NCBI GenBank assembly: GCA_035515515.1
Contig: DATJBC010000296.1
Coordinates: 1 to 7,747, forward strand
From: DATJBC01 sp035515515
GTDB lineage: Bacteria; Actinomycetota; Acidimicrobiia; Acidimicrobiales; UBA8190
DNA length: 7,747 nucleotides
Direction of reading: 5' to 3'
This document shows positions 1 to 6,129 of the stretch, piece by piece (within the stretch, counting starts at the first letter, position 1; each line of letters begins with the position of its first letter). The notes under the pieces were generated by a model, which was given only the letters and a program-made list of their open reading frames with translations, made no database searches and had not been told where the DNA came from. Made by a program: the position numbers and the translations under genes.

Positions 1-676
1 TCTCCAGGGTGTTCAGATAGGACACGTCCCCACTGGTCAGCGGCATCGTGGGGTAGCAGTTCCCGCTCTGGGGGAGGATGTCGGGGTAGCCGACGACGAA
101 CACCGTGGCGTTGGGGGCGTGGGTGTGGATGCCCTTGATGACGCCGCCGACGGTGGAGGCGTCGCTCGACACGTCGTTCACGAAGGTGTTCCCGTACAGG
201 GCCTTGCACGGCGACCCGATGTTCAAGAAGTCCAGGATGTCGGTGATCCCGCAGTCGACCAGGGCGCTCACGAACAGGTTGTTGTCGTTGCCGCCGATGC
301 CCACGCTCACCACGTTGGCCCCCGAGGACAACGCGTGGAACTGCGGAGGCTGGTCCGCGTACTGGGCCGTGGTCATGTCGGCCGAGTCGGCGCCGGCGCA
401 GCTCACGTCGGTGAGCGCCCACCCCTTGGCGGACGCCGTCAGGTGCGGGTAGTCCGCGGCGGACTGGTCGCAGTCGGCCGGGGCCGTGGGCGACGCCGGC
501 GAGATGCCGTCCCCCGAGGTGTAGGAGTCGCCCAGGGCGACGTAGTGGAGCGAGGCGGCTCCGGCCGACGACGACGCCAGCGCGCCCACCCCGGCGTTCA
601 CGGTGACCAGCCCCGCCAGCAGCCCAGCCGTCACCATGGCGCCCCGCCGTGCGCCCCGTCTCAGCGCCTTGCCCAT
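1..676 (-). CDS. Secreted SGNH/GDSL-family esterase or lipase, C-terminus outside the window
   Basis: This is a serine esterase of the SGNH superfamily, 225 residues visible. I chose the ATG at 674-676. A basic N-terminus (KALRRGARRG, residues 3-12) leads into a hydrophobic stretch (14-34) ending in ALA-S, a good signal peptidase I site after residue 34, so the enzyme should be exported. Block I follows at residues 49-52 (GDSY), with Ser51 the predicted nucleophile. The CAGA glycine of block II is at 95, and block III GGND is at 128-131 (Gly and Asn form the oxyanion hole). Cysteines 69/93 and 142/157 are spaced as in disulfide-bonded actinobacterial members such as the Streptomyces scabies esterase type. 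The block V Asp-x-x-His lies beyond the left edge, so an intact catalytic dyad cannot be confirmed. Only about five visible codons end in A or T, as in most genes here. The substrate is unknown; lipid or polysaccharide esters are typical. The family call is firm. Confidence 0.9.
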   Translation of the reverse strand, partial: MGKALRRGARRGAMVTAGLLAGLVTVNAGVGALASSSAGAASLHYVALGDSYTSGDGISPASPTAPADCDQSAADYPHLTASAKGWALTDVSCAGADSADMTTAQYADQPPQFHALSSGANVVSVGIGGNDNNLFVSALVDCGITDILDFLNIGSPCKALYGNTFVNDVSSDASTVGGVIKGIHTHAPNATVFVVGYPDILPQSGNCYPTMPLTSGDVSYLNTLE

Positions 677-695
677 GTCTGCCCCCGTCGCTCGG

Positions 696-735
696 GCGCA
701 CCGCGTGGGTGCGCACCTCCCCGTCGCCCGACGGG
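696..735 (-). repeat. Two adjacent perfect inverted repeats in the esterase leader
   Basis: The first dyad has 7-bp arms (696-702 and 708-714, GCGCACC/GGTGCGC) around a 5-nt loop. The second has 7-bp arms (720-726 and 729-735, CCCGTCG/CGACGGG) around 2 nt. Both are perfect. They lie 20-59 bp upstream of the esterase start, between it and a plausible promoter, so they could be operator sites or leader hairpins. The sequence shows only the symmetry; a regulatory role is inference. Confidence 0.45.
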
Positions 736-764
736 CCCGCGCACCGGCACGCCGTGACGAGGCG

Positions 765-794
765 TATTTGGCCACGGATGAGCGGTGTCGTCAA
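765..794 (-). promoter_or_regulatory. Candidate promoter for the SGNH esterase gene
   Basis: Reading the minus strand, TTGACG (794-789) is a near-consensus -35 box. After an 18-nt spacer comes CAAATA (770-765), a weak -10 match in one of the few AT-rich patches of this stretch. Transcription would begin near 758 and give a leader of about 80 nt carrying the two dyads at 696-735. The -35 is good and the -10 is poor. Confidence 0.35.
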
Positions 795-1063
795 CTGCGT
801 CCGGCCCCGGCCGGGCCACCGGGGTGCGGCGTCGGGTGACCGCTGGCGGCCTCCCGGCAGCCGGGGGGAGGGAGTCGGACCTGAGCCGGCGCATGACCCC
901 GACCTCGGTCGGCCGATCCCTCCAGGACGTGGGTCGCGGGGAGGTCAGACGACGGAGGGCGCTCCAGCCTGAGCGCTGGTGTCTGGGCTATCCGCTCGGC
1001 GAGTCCTGCGGATCCGTCCTGCGCCACGCGCCCTGAGCCTGCACGTCGCCCCCGAGCGAGCGC
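795..1063. other. Intergenic stretch with no supportable gene, one hairpin at 959-976
   Basis: Open frames cross this stretch on both strands, but none has a convincing ribosome site or the strict G/C third-position bias of the real genes. The one clear structure is a perfect inverted repeat at 959-976: 6-bp arms (GCGCTC/GAGCGC) and a 6-nt loop. It lies about 90 nt past the stop of the 95-residue gene on the minus strand. It might end that transcript, but there is no T-run. Confidence 0.4.
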
Positions 1064-1351
1064 CTACGCGGGGTCCGGGGCGAAGATCGCATGAGCGGCG
1101 GTGATCGTGACCTCGGGGTCGCCCTGGATTCCGACCTTCTGGACTCCCGGCCCCAGCCGTTGCTCTACGAAGGCATTGAAGTCCTCGGCGCTGGCCCACA
1201 CGTCGGTGACGAGAAGCCCCTGGTCGTCGAAGGCGGCGACGTGGAACTTCGCACCCTTCGGAACGTCGGACTCCCAATTGACCTCGTTGCGGGCTGCCTC
1301 GTACTGCTCTTTGGTCACGCCCTTCCACCGCATGTTCATCACGACAGGCAC
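1064..1351 (-). CDS. 95-residue conserved-looking protein of unknown function, probably a ferredoxin-like alpha/beta barrel
   Basis: The start is a GTG (1349-1351), supported by an AGGGGG ribosome site about 8 nt upstream; an in-frame ATG four codons later is less well placed. The product is small, soluble and without signal peptide or cysteines. The predicted order is strand (3-9), helix (13-24), strands (35-41 and 46-52), helix (54-66), strand (80-90), which suggests a dimeric alpha/beta-barrel fold as in ABM-like or stress-responsive small proteins. I recall similar short actinobacterial hypothetical proteins opening with a P-V-V-M-N-M-R-W pattern and containing FHVAAFDD, but I know no function for them. 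About 14 of 95 codons end in A or T (CCT, AAA, AAT, GTT, CTT, GTA, CAA), against roughly 1-2% in the neighbouring genes, so its codon use is clearly different. The coding call is good; the fold is inferred. Confidence 0.8.
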   Translation of the reverse strand: MPVVMNMRWKGVTKEQYEAARNEVNWESDVPKGAKFHVAAFDDQGLLVTDVWASAEDFNAFVEQRLGPGVQKVGIQGDPEVTITAAHAIFAPDPA

Positions 1352-1390
1352 AGCCTGACCCCCTGATCGCCACCGGACCGATCTGGCCCT

Positions 1391-1555
1391 TCAGCGTGAC
1401 GTTCGATGCCGGCGAGGGGCGCGGATCACTGTGAGGACTCGCACCGTGGCCACGACCGGCTTCCCGACGACGGCCTCCACCAGGTAGGATCCATGGGGAA
1501 GCAGCCGTACCCGCGCCGGGGCCGCCCCGGCGGTCACGGTGCGCCGTAGCCACAC
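1391..1555 (-). CDS. Possible small ORF or gene remnant (54 residues)
   Basis: A minus-strand frame from GTG at 1553-1555 to TGA at 1391-1393 is bounded upstream by a TAG at 1574-1576. The product is rich in Val and Leu in an alternating beta-strand-like pattern (for example LVEAVVGKPVVATVRVLTVI, residues 26-45) and has an Arg-rich tail. Eleven or twelve of its 54 codons end in A or T, close to the neighbouring 95-residue gene and looser than the rest of the window. It ends 39 bp before that gene on the same strand. The ribosome site is weak. It may be a real small gene, the tail of a decayed one, or chance; I do not recognise it. Confidence 0.22.
   Translation of the reverse strand: MWLRRTVTAGAAPARVRLLPHGSYLVEAVVGKPVVATVRVLTVIRAPRRHRTSR
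1514..1532. repeat. Perfect GC-rich hairpin
   Basis: Eight-bp perfect arms (CGCCGGGG at 1514-1521 and CCCCGGCG at 1525-1532) close a 3-nt loop. It lies inside the possible small ORF on the minus strand and about 245 bp upstream of the metal transporter. There is no T-run on either side, so it is not a classical terminator. It could be incidental in DNA this GC-rich. Confidence 0.35.
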
Positions 1556-1776
1556 AACGGCGAGTCCGGCGCCCTACCGGATGCCACCGTGCCCGGGCAC
1601 GACGTCGAGGGCCAGGCAAAGGAGCAGCGCTGCACGCTGACCCGTCACCACGACGATTCACGCGCGCACGCCGCCAGGCAGGGATGATGCCACTGGGCTG
1701 ACCGGGGGCCTGCCGGCGCGTGGCGTGCGCGCGATCGATGCACGCCTACGACGCCGGCACCGTCGGGAGGTCCTCC
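1556..1776 (+). promoter_or_regulatory. Leader region of the metal transporter, with a hairpin at 1722-1746
   Basis: This stretch must hold at least part of the control region of the plus-strand transporter. I could not pick out a convincing -35/-10 pair. A perfect dyad with 7-bp arms (GGCGTGC at 1722-1728 and GCACGCC at 1740-1746) around an 11-nt loop ends about 30 nt before the start codon. I see no recognisable Mg2+ or Mn2+ riboswitch, although a covariance-model search would be needed to exclude one. Confidence 0.3.
1765..1776 (+). promoter_or_regulatory. Ribosome binding site of the metal transporter, inside a dyad
   Basis: GGGAGG (1765-1770) sits 6 nt before ATG 1777, an ideal spacing that fixes the start there rather than at the upstream in-frame ATGs. 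The spacer is TCCTCC, so GGAGG-T-CCTCC (1766-1776) is a perfect inverted repeat: the Shine-Dalgarno sequence is followed directly by its own complement. A short 4-bp stem with a 3-nt loop could compete with ribosome binding. Confidence 0.75.
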
Positions 1777-3399
1777 ATGGCCGAAGAGGCCCTGCGAAGC
1801 GAGAACGCCGCCGCCGTCCTCGACGACGGCCGCGACAGCCCCATCCAGGGTGCGTTCGGGACCGTCCGCGCCCACGAGGACGGCGGGTCGCGGACGTGGC
1901 GGGGGCGCCTGCTCACGCTGCTCGTGATCCTGGGCCCCGGCCTCATCGTGATGGTGGGCGACAACGACGCCGGTGGGGTGGCCACCTACGCGCAGGCCGG
2001 GCAGAACTACGGGCTGACCCTGCTGTGGACGCTCCCCCTGCTCATCCCCGTGCTCGTCGTCAACCAGGAGATGGTCGTGCGCCTGGGCGCGGTGTGCGGC
2101 GTGGGGCACGCCCGGCTCATCCGGGAGCGCTTCGGCAAGTTCTGGGGGGCCTTCTCGGTGGGGGACCTCTTCGTGTTGAACTTCCTCACCATCGTCACCG
2201 AGTTCATCGGCGTCAGCCTCTCCCTGGGCTACTTCGGGGTGAGCGCCTACATCTCGGTGCCGCTGGCCGGCCTCGGCCTGGTGGTGATGACCGCCTCGGG
2301 CAGCTTCCGGCGCTGGGAGCGCTTCATGATGGTGTTCGTGGTGGCCAACTTCCTGGCCATCCCGCTGGCCGTCTACGCCCACCCCCGCGCCGGCCCGGTG
2401 TTCAGGCACTTCGTCCTGCCCGGGGTGGCGGGCGGGTTCAACTCCACCGCCGTGCTGCTCATCATCGCCATCGTGGGCACCACCGTGGCCCCGTGGCAGC
2501 TGTTCTTCCAGCAGTCCAACATCGTCGACAAGCGCATCACCCCCCGCTGGCTCAACTACGAGCGCATGGACACGGTGATCGGCTCCCTCATCACCGTGCT
2601 GGCGGCCACCTTGATCATGGTCACGGCCGCCTACGCCTTCGCCGGCACCCCGGCGGCGGGGCATTTCACCAACGCGGGCGGGGTGGCCCGCGACCTCGAC
2701 CACTACCTGGGACACGCCACCGGGGCCCTGTTCGCCGTGGTCCTCCTGAACGCCTCGATCATCGGGGCGGCCGCCCTCACGCTGTCGACGTCCTACGCCT
2801 TCGGCGACATCTTCGGGCTGCGGCACTCGCTCAACCGCCGCGTCCGCGAGGCCAAGGCCTTCTACGCGGTGTTCGCCGGGGTCGTGGCCCTGGCGGGCAC
2901 GATCGTGCTCCTGCCCGGGGCCCCGCTCGGGCTCATCACGGTCTCGGTCCAGGCGCTGGCCGGCATCCTCCTGCCCAGCGCGACGGTGTTCCTCCTCCTG
3001 CTGTGCAACGACAAGGCGGTGCTCGGGCCGTGGGTCAACCGCCCGTGGCTCAACTGCCTGGCCACCGTGATCTTGTCGGTGCTCTTCGTCCTCTCCCTCA
3101 TCTTGATGATCACCACCGTGTTCAGCACCCTGAACGTGGCACGCCTGCTGGCCGCCCTGGGGGCCGCCACGGTGGTGGTCCTGGCCGTGGCGGGGGTGCT
3201 CTACCGGCGGGCGCTCGGGCGCCGGGGGGCGCCCGTACGCGAGGACCGGGCCCGGCGCGACACCTGGCGCATGCCGCCCATCGCCCTGCTGGAGCGACCC
3301 GTGTGGTCCCGGGGCCGCACGATGACCATGTACCTCATGTACGCGTACGTCTTCCTGGCGGCCGTGCTCCTGCTGGTGAAGGCCGTCCAGCTCGGGTAG
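1777..3399 (+). CDS. Nramp-superfamily divalent metal transporter with a variant metal site (NRMT-like)
   Basis: This is a 540-residue polytopic membrane protein of the SLC11/Nramp family with about 12-13 membrane segments. An acidic, soluble N-terminus of about 42 residues precedes broken helix 1 (45-72). The start at 1777 is set by its ribosome site; a longer frame reaches 1720 without one. In classical Nramps helix 1 carries DPGN and helix 6 carries A-x-x-M-P-H, the Asp, Asn and Met binding Mn or Fe. Here helix 1 reads D64-A-G-G67 (within GDNDAGG, 61-67) and helix 6 reads T235-T-V-A238-P-W240. Asp is kept, while Asn becomes Gly, Met becomes Ala, Ala becomes Thr and His becomes Trp. As I recall, such changes mark the Nramp-related magnesium transporters described from Eggerthella lenta, so Mg2+ (perhaps Mn2+) import is more likely than Fe. 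The basic loop at 477-515 and a last helix at 516-537 extend past the usual core. The family is certain; the substrate is inferred. Confidence 0.93.
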   Translation: MAEEALRSENAAAVLDDGRDSPIQGAFGTVRAHEDGGSRTWRGRLLTLLVILGPGLIVMVGDNDAGGVATYAQAGQNYGLTLLWTLPLLIPVLVVNQEMVVRLGAVCGVGHARLIRERFGKFWGAFSVGDLFVLNFLTIVTEFIGVSLSLGYFGVSAYISVPLAGLGLVVMTASGSFRRWERFMMVFVVANFLAIPLAVYAHPRAGPVFRHFVLPGVAGGFNSTAVLLIIAIVGTTVAPWQLFFQQSNIVDKRITPRWLNYERMDTVIGSLITVLAATLIMVTAAYAFAGTPAAGHFTNAGGVARDLDHYLGHATGALFAVVLLNASIIGAAALTLSTSYAFGDIFGLRHSLNRRVREAKAFYAVFAGVVALAGTIVLLPGAPLGLITVSVQALAGILLPSATVFLLLLCNDKAVLGPWVNRPWLNCLATVILSVLFVLSLILMITTVFSTLNVARLLAALGAATVVVLAVAGVLYRRALGRRGAPVREDRARRDTWRMPPIALLERPVWSRGRTMTMYLMYAYVFLAAVLLLVKAVQLG

Positions 3400-3412
3400 G
3401 GCCAGGGACGCA

Positions 3413-3451
3413 GGGCGGCCGCCCGGGTGACACCGCCGCCCCCCCGGCGGT
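3413..3451 (+). repeat. Palindrome and hairpin between the transporter and the acyl-CoA dehydrogenase
   Basis: Fourteen nt after the transporter stop lies a perfect 12-bp palindrome (GGGCGGCCGCCC, 3413-3424). Next comes a perfect hairpin with 7-bp arms (ACCGCCG 3432-3438 and CGGCGGT 3445-3451) and a loop of six C. The hairpin ends 35 nt before the next start codon. It could terminate the transporter transcript or act in the leader of the next gene. There is no T-run, and the 87-bp gap does not decide whether the two genes are co-transcribed. Confidence 0.45.
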
Positions 3452-3486
3452 ACCGTCGACCGGCCCTGTCGCCGAGGAGGAGAGCC

Positions 3487-4725
3487 ATGGACCTGACCTA
3501 TCCGCCCGAGGCGGAGGCGTTCCGCAAGGAGGTCCGGGGGTGGCTGGAGGACAACCTCCCCGACGGGTGGTTCGACCCCGGCTTCACCCTGCACGGGGCC
3601 GAGCGCGAGGCCTTCAACACGTCGTGGGTCCACAAGCTGCGCGAGGGCGGCTGGATCTGCGCCTCGTGGCCCCGCGCATACGGCGGGAAGGGCCTGTCGC
3701 TCATCGAGCAGGTGGTCCTGAACGAGGAGTTCGCCCGCGCCAACGCCCCCATGCGGGCCGACTTCTTCGGCGACACCCTGGTGGGCCCCACCATCTTGCA
3801 GTGGGGCACCGAGGAGCAGAAGCGGGCGTTCATCCCGAGGATCCTCGACGGCTCCATCGCCTGGTGCCAGGGCTTCTCCGAGCCCGACGCCGGCAGCGAC
3901 CTGGCCTCGCTCAAGACGCGCGCCGAGCTCGACGGGGACGAGTGGGTGGTGCACGGGCAGAAGGTGTGGACCACCCAGGCCCAGTTCGCCGACTTCATCT
4001 TCCTCTTGGCCCGCACGGACCCCGACGCCCCCAAGCACCAGGGCATCTCCTACCTGCTCGTGCCCATGAAGCAGGACGGCATCGAGGTCCGCCCCATCCG
4101 GCAGATCGACGGCTCGGCCGAGTTCAACGAGGTCTTCTTCTCCGGGGCGCGCTGTCCCCGCGAGAACGTGGTGGGCGGCGTGAACAACGGGTGGAAGGTG
4201 GCCATGACGACCCTCGGCTTCGAGCGCGGGGCGTCGTCGACCACCGGGCACCGGCGCTTCGTGAAGGAGCTCGACCACGTCATCGAGGAGGCCCGCCGCG
4301 TGGGACGCGCCGGCGACCCCGTCGTGCGCCAGGGCCTGGCCCGCGCCTGGTCGAAGGTCAAGATCATGCAGATCAACGGGTACCGGTCCCTCACCGACGC
4401 GCTGCACGGGACGCACCACGCGGCGGCGCTGGGCGCCATGCACAAGATGTTCTGGTCCGAGTACCACCGCCAGGTCATGGAGCTGGCCGTCGACGTGCTC
4501 GGCCTCGAGGCCCAGGTCCTCACGGGGGCGCGCGACGAGGGGTTCGTGCAGCGCCCGCGCCGGGGCGCCTCGGACTACCCGGTGAGCGACCTGCAGTCGG
4601 CGTTCTTCTTCAGCCGCTCCGAGACCATCTGGGGCGGCACCGCCGAGATCCAGCGCAACATCGTGGGCGAGCGGGTGCTCGGGCTGCCCAAGGAGCCGAG
4701 GCCCGCCACCGCCGGCGCGTCCTAG
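3487..4725 (+). CDS. Acyl-CoA dehydrogenase (FadE-like), complete
   Basis: This FAD enzyme oxidises an acyl-CoA to the 2-enoyl-CoA in beta-oxidation or a related pathway, passing electrons to ETF. The start is ATG 3487, with AGGAGG (3475-3480) 6 nt upstream; 412 residues is normal length. The N-terminal helical domain (about 1-124) is followed by the flavin/substrate signature SEPDAGSD (131-138), GQKVWTT (157-163) in the middle beta domain, and the C-terminal helical domain ending in WGGTAEIQR-IVGERVLGL (382-400). The position that carries the catalytic Glu in medium-chain enzymes is Gly (383). Glu246 in GFERG (244-248) sits where isovaleryl-CoA and long-chain dehydrogenases, and the mycobacterial steroid enzyme ChsE4, place theirs, so I take it as the base. 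Substrate is unknown; in Actinomycetota such paralogs act on branched, long-chain or steroid side-chain thioesters. No other beta-oxidation genes adjoin it. The gap to the transporter is 87 bp. Only about four codons end in A or T. Confidence 0.93.
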   Translation: MDLTYPPEAEAFRKEVRGWLEDNLPDGWFDPGFTLHGAEREAFNTSWVHKLREGGWICASWPRAYGGKGLSLIEQVVLNEEFARANAPMRADFFGDTLVGPTILQWGTEEQKRAFIPRILDGSIAWCQGFSEPDAGSDLASLKTRAELDGDEWVVHGQKVWTTQAQFADFIFLLARTDPDAPKHQGISYLLVPMKQDGIEVRPIRQIDGSAEFNEVFFSGARCPRENVVGGVNNGWKVAMTTLGFERGASSTTGHRRFVKELDHVIEEARRVGRAGDPVVRQGLARAWSKVKIMQINGYRSLTDALHGTHHAAALGAMHKMFWSEYHRQVMELAVDVLGLEAQVLTGARDEGFVQRPRRGASDYPVSDLQSAFFFSRSETIWGGTAEIQRNIVGERVLGLPKEPRPATAGAS

Positions 4726-4818
4726 GGCCGGCCGCCGGGCGGCGCCTGTGGCCCGGGCCGCGTGCCGAGGCGCTCGAGCGCCCGTCCCCGGCGGGGGCGT
4801 CGTGCGCGCTGGGGCCGG
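4726..4818. terminator. Convergent intergenic gap with GC-rich dyads, possible bidirectional terminator
   Basis: The acyl-CoA dehydrogenase (plus) and MFS gene (minus) end facing each other here. Five nt after the plus-strand stop, GCCGCC-G-GGCGGC (4731-4743) can fold as a 5-bp stem with a 3-nt loop. A perfect 14-bp palindrome GGCGCTCGAGCGCC occupies 4769-4782, and C- and G-rich arms follow (4786-4796). No T-runs are present, so termination is inferred from position and symmetry only. Confidence 0.4.
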
Positions 4819-6129
4819 TCACACCACGCCCAGCTCGGTGCCGGGCTCGGACTCCTCCACCACGGCCACCCGCGCCGCGGCGCGCTCGTGCTCGCGCCGG
4901 TGGACGAGGAGGGTCACCGACGACGCCACCATGGCGGCGCCGGCCCCCACCATGAGGGCCACCCGGGGGCTGGCCGTCTGCGAGATCCACCCCACCAGGG
5001 GCGCCCCGAGCGGCGTCGTCCCCAGGAACCCCATGGCGTAGAGGGCCATCACGCGCCCGCGCATGGTGGGCTGCACCCGCAGCTGGATGGTGGCGTTGGC
5101 GGTGGCGATGAAGGCGATCGACAGGGCGCCCATGGCGAACAGCAGCACCCCGGCGGCGGGCAGCGTGGGTGACAGGGCCACGGCCAGGATGAGCACGCCG
5201 AAGGCCATGCCCACGGCGGTGAGGCGGTGGATGGTGGGGCCGCGCTGGCGGCTCGCCACCACCAGGCCGCCCACCACCGCCCCCGCCGCCATGAGCACGG
5301 TCAGGGTGGCGAAGGTCCCCGACCCGCCGTGGAAGGTGAAGCGGGCGAACAGCGGCAGGATCACCGTGAAGTTGTAGGCGAGCAGGCCCACCACGAAGAC
5401 CAGCACGAGCGGCCCCCGCAGCGCCGGCGTGCGCCAGGCGTAGCGGACCCCCTCGCGCAGCTGGCCCTTGGCCCTGCGAACGCGCTCGGCGGGATGGAGC
5501 TCCGCCCGCCGCATCCGGGCCAGGGCCACGATCACCGCCACGTAGCTGGCGGCGTTGGCGATGAAGCACACCCCCAGGCCCGCGGTGGCGATGAGGACGC
5601 CGGAGATGGCGGGCCCGATGACACGGGCGCCGTTCATGACGATGCTGTTGAGGCTCACGGCGTTGGGCAGGTCGTCGGTGCCCACCATCTCGATCACGAA
5701 CGTCTGGCGGGCGGGGTTGTCGAACATGTTGACCACGCCGAGCAGGAGCGACAGGAGGTACACCTCCCACAGGTGCGCGTGGCCGGTGGGGCCGGGCCCC
5801 GACAGCACGAGCACGCCCAGCGCCAGGGCGAGCAGCGCCCCCGACGACTGGGTGGCGTACAGCAGGCGCTGCTTGTCGAGGCGGTCGGCCACCAGGCCGC
5901 CCCACGCGCCCAACAGCAGCATGGGCAGGAACTGCAGCGCCAGGGTGATGCCCACGTCCACGCCGGCCTCGCTCTTGGGCGCCAGGTAGCGGGCCACCAG
6001 CCACGCCTGGGCCACGCTCTGCATCCACGTGCCGCTCACCGAGATGATCTGGCCCGTGAAGTAGAGCCGGTAGTTGCGGACGCGCAGGGACCGGAACGTG
6101 GTGCCGGCCAGGCGCTTCACGCGCGTCAT
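4819..6129 (-). CDS. MFS exporter (MFS_3 / EntS-like, DHA3 type)
   Basis: This 436-residue inner-membrane proton-driven exporter has about 12 predicted helices. A cytoplasmic basic N-terminus with FRSLRVRNYRLYF (12-24) precedes helix 1. MFS motif A is GGLVADRLDKQR (77-88) between helices 2 and 3. The segment DNPARQTF at 137-144, running to LPNAVSLNS (154-162), is the hallmark of the MFS_3 branch that contains the enterobactin exporter EntS and many macrolide or multidrug efflux pumps. The ATG at 6127-6129 overlaps the marR TGA as ATGA, and its ribosome site (GGAGGA) lies within the last marR codons, so the two are translationally coupled. The same frame stays open upstream across marR, but no membrane or conserved sequence lies there. 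With a MarR partner, drug or toxic-metabolite efflux is the likely role; the substrate cannot be read from the sequence. The last 30 residues are polar and acidic. Confidence 0.92.
   Translation of the reverse strand: MTRVKRLAGTTFRSLRVRNYRLYFTGQIISVSGTWMQSVAQAWLVARYLAPKSEAGVDVGITLALQFLPMLLLGAWGGLVADRLDKQRLLYATQSSGALLALALGVLVLSGPGPTGHAHLWEVYLLSLLLGVVNMFDNPARQTFVIEMVGTDDLPNAVSLNSIVMNGARVIGPAISGVLIATAGLGVCFIANAASYVAVIVALARMRRAELHPAERVRRAKGQLREGVRYAWRTPALRGPLVLVFVVGLLAYNFTVILPLFARFTFHGGSGTFATLTVLMAAGAVVGGLVVASRQRGPTIHRLTAVGMAFGVLILAVALSPTLPAAGVLLFAMGALSIAFIATANATIQLRVQPTMRGRVMALYAMGFLGTTPLGAPLVGWISQTASPRVALMVGAGAAMVASSVTLLVHRREHERAAARVAVVEESEPGTELGVV

Noticed and set aside
791..1027. A 78-codon minus-strand ORF from a GTG between the orphan gene and the esterase
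   Set aside because: It has a weak ribosome site, many codons ending in A or T, a low-complexity product and no recognisable pattern; the frame is open by chance.
1556..1776. A Mg2+ (M-box, ykoK) or Mn2+ (yybP-ykoY) riboswitch upstream of the transporter
   Set aside because: I looked for the paired elements but saw only simple GC hairpins. Without a covariance-model search this cannot be claimed.
1777..3399. Naming the transporter mntH
   Set aside because: The metal-site Met and Asn of MntH are replaced, so a Mn/Fe-specific symbol would be misleading.
1645..4467. A 940-codon open frame on the minus strand under the metal transporter and dehydrogenase genes
   Set aside because: It is antisense to two genes with clear families and ribosome sites. 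The product is a low-complexity Gly/His/Pro/Glu-rich sequence with no domain, as expected from the stop-poor antisense of GC-rich genes.
1725..4955. A 1076-codon plus-strand open frame crossing both genes
   Set aside because: It is a shadow frame: Arg/Pro/Ala/His-rich and crossing two real stop codons in another frame, with no conserved motif.
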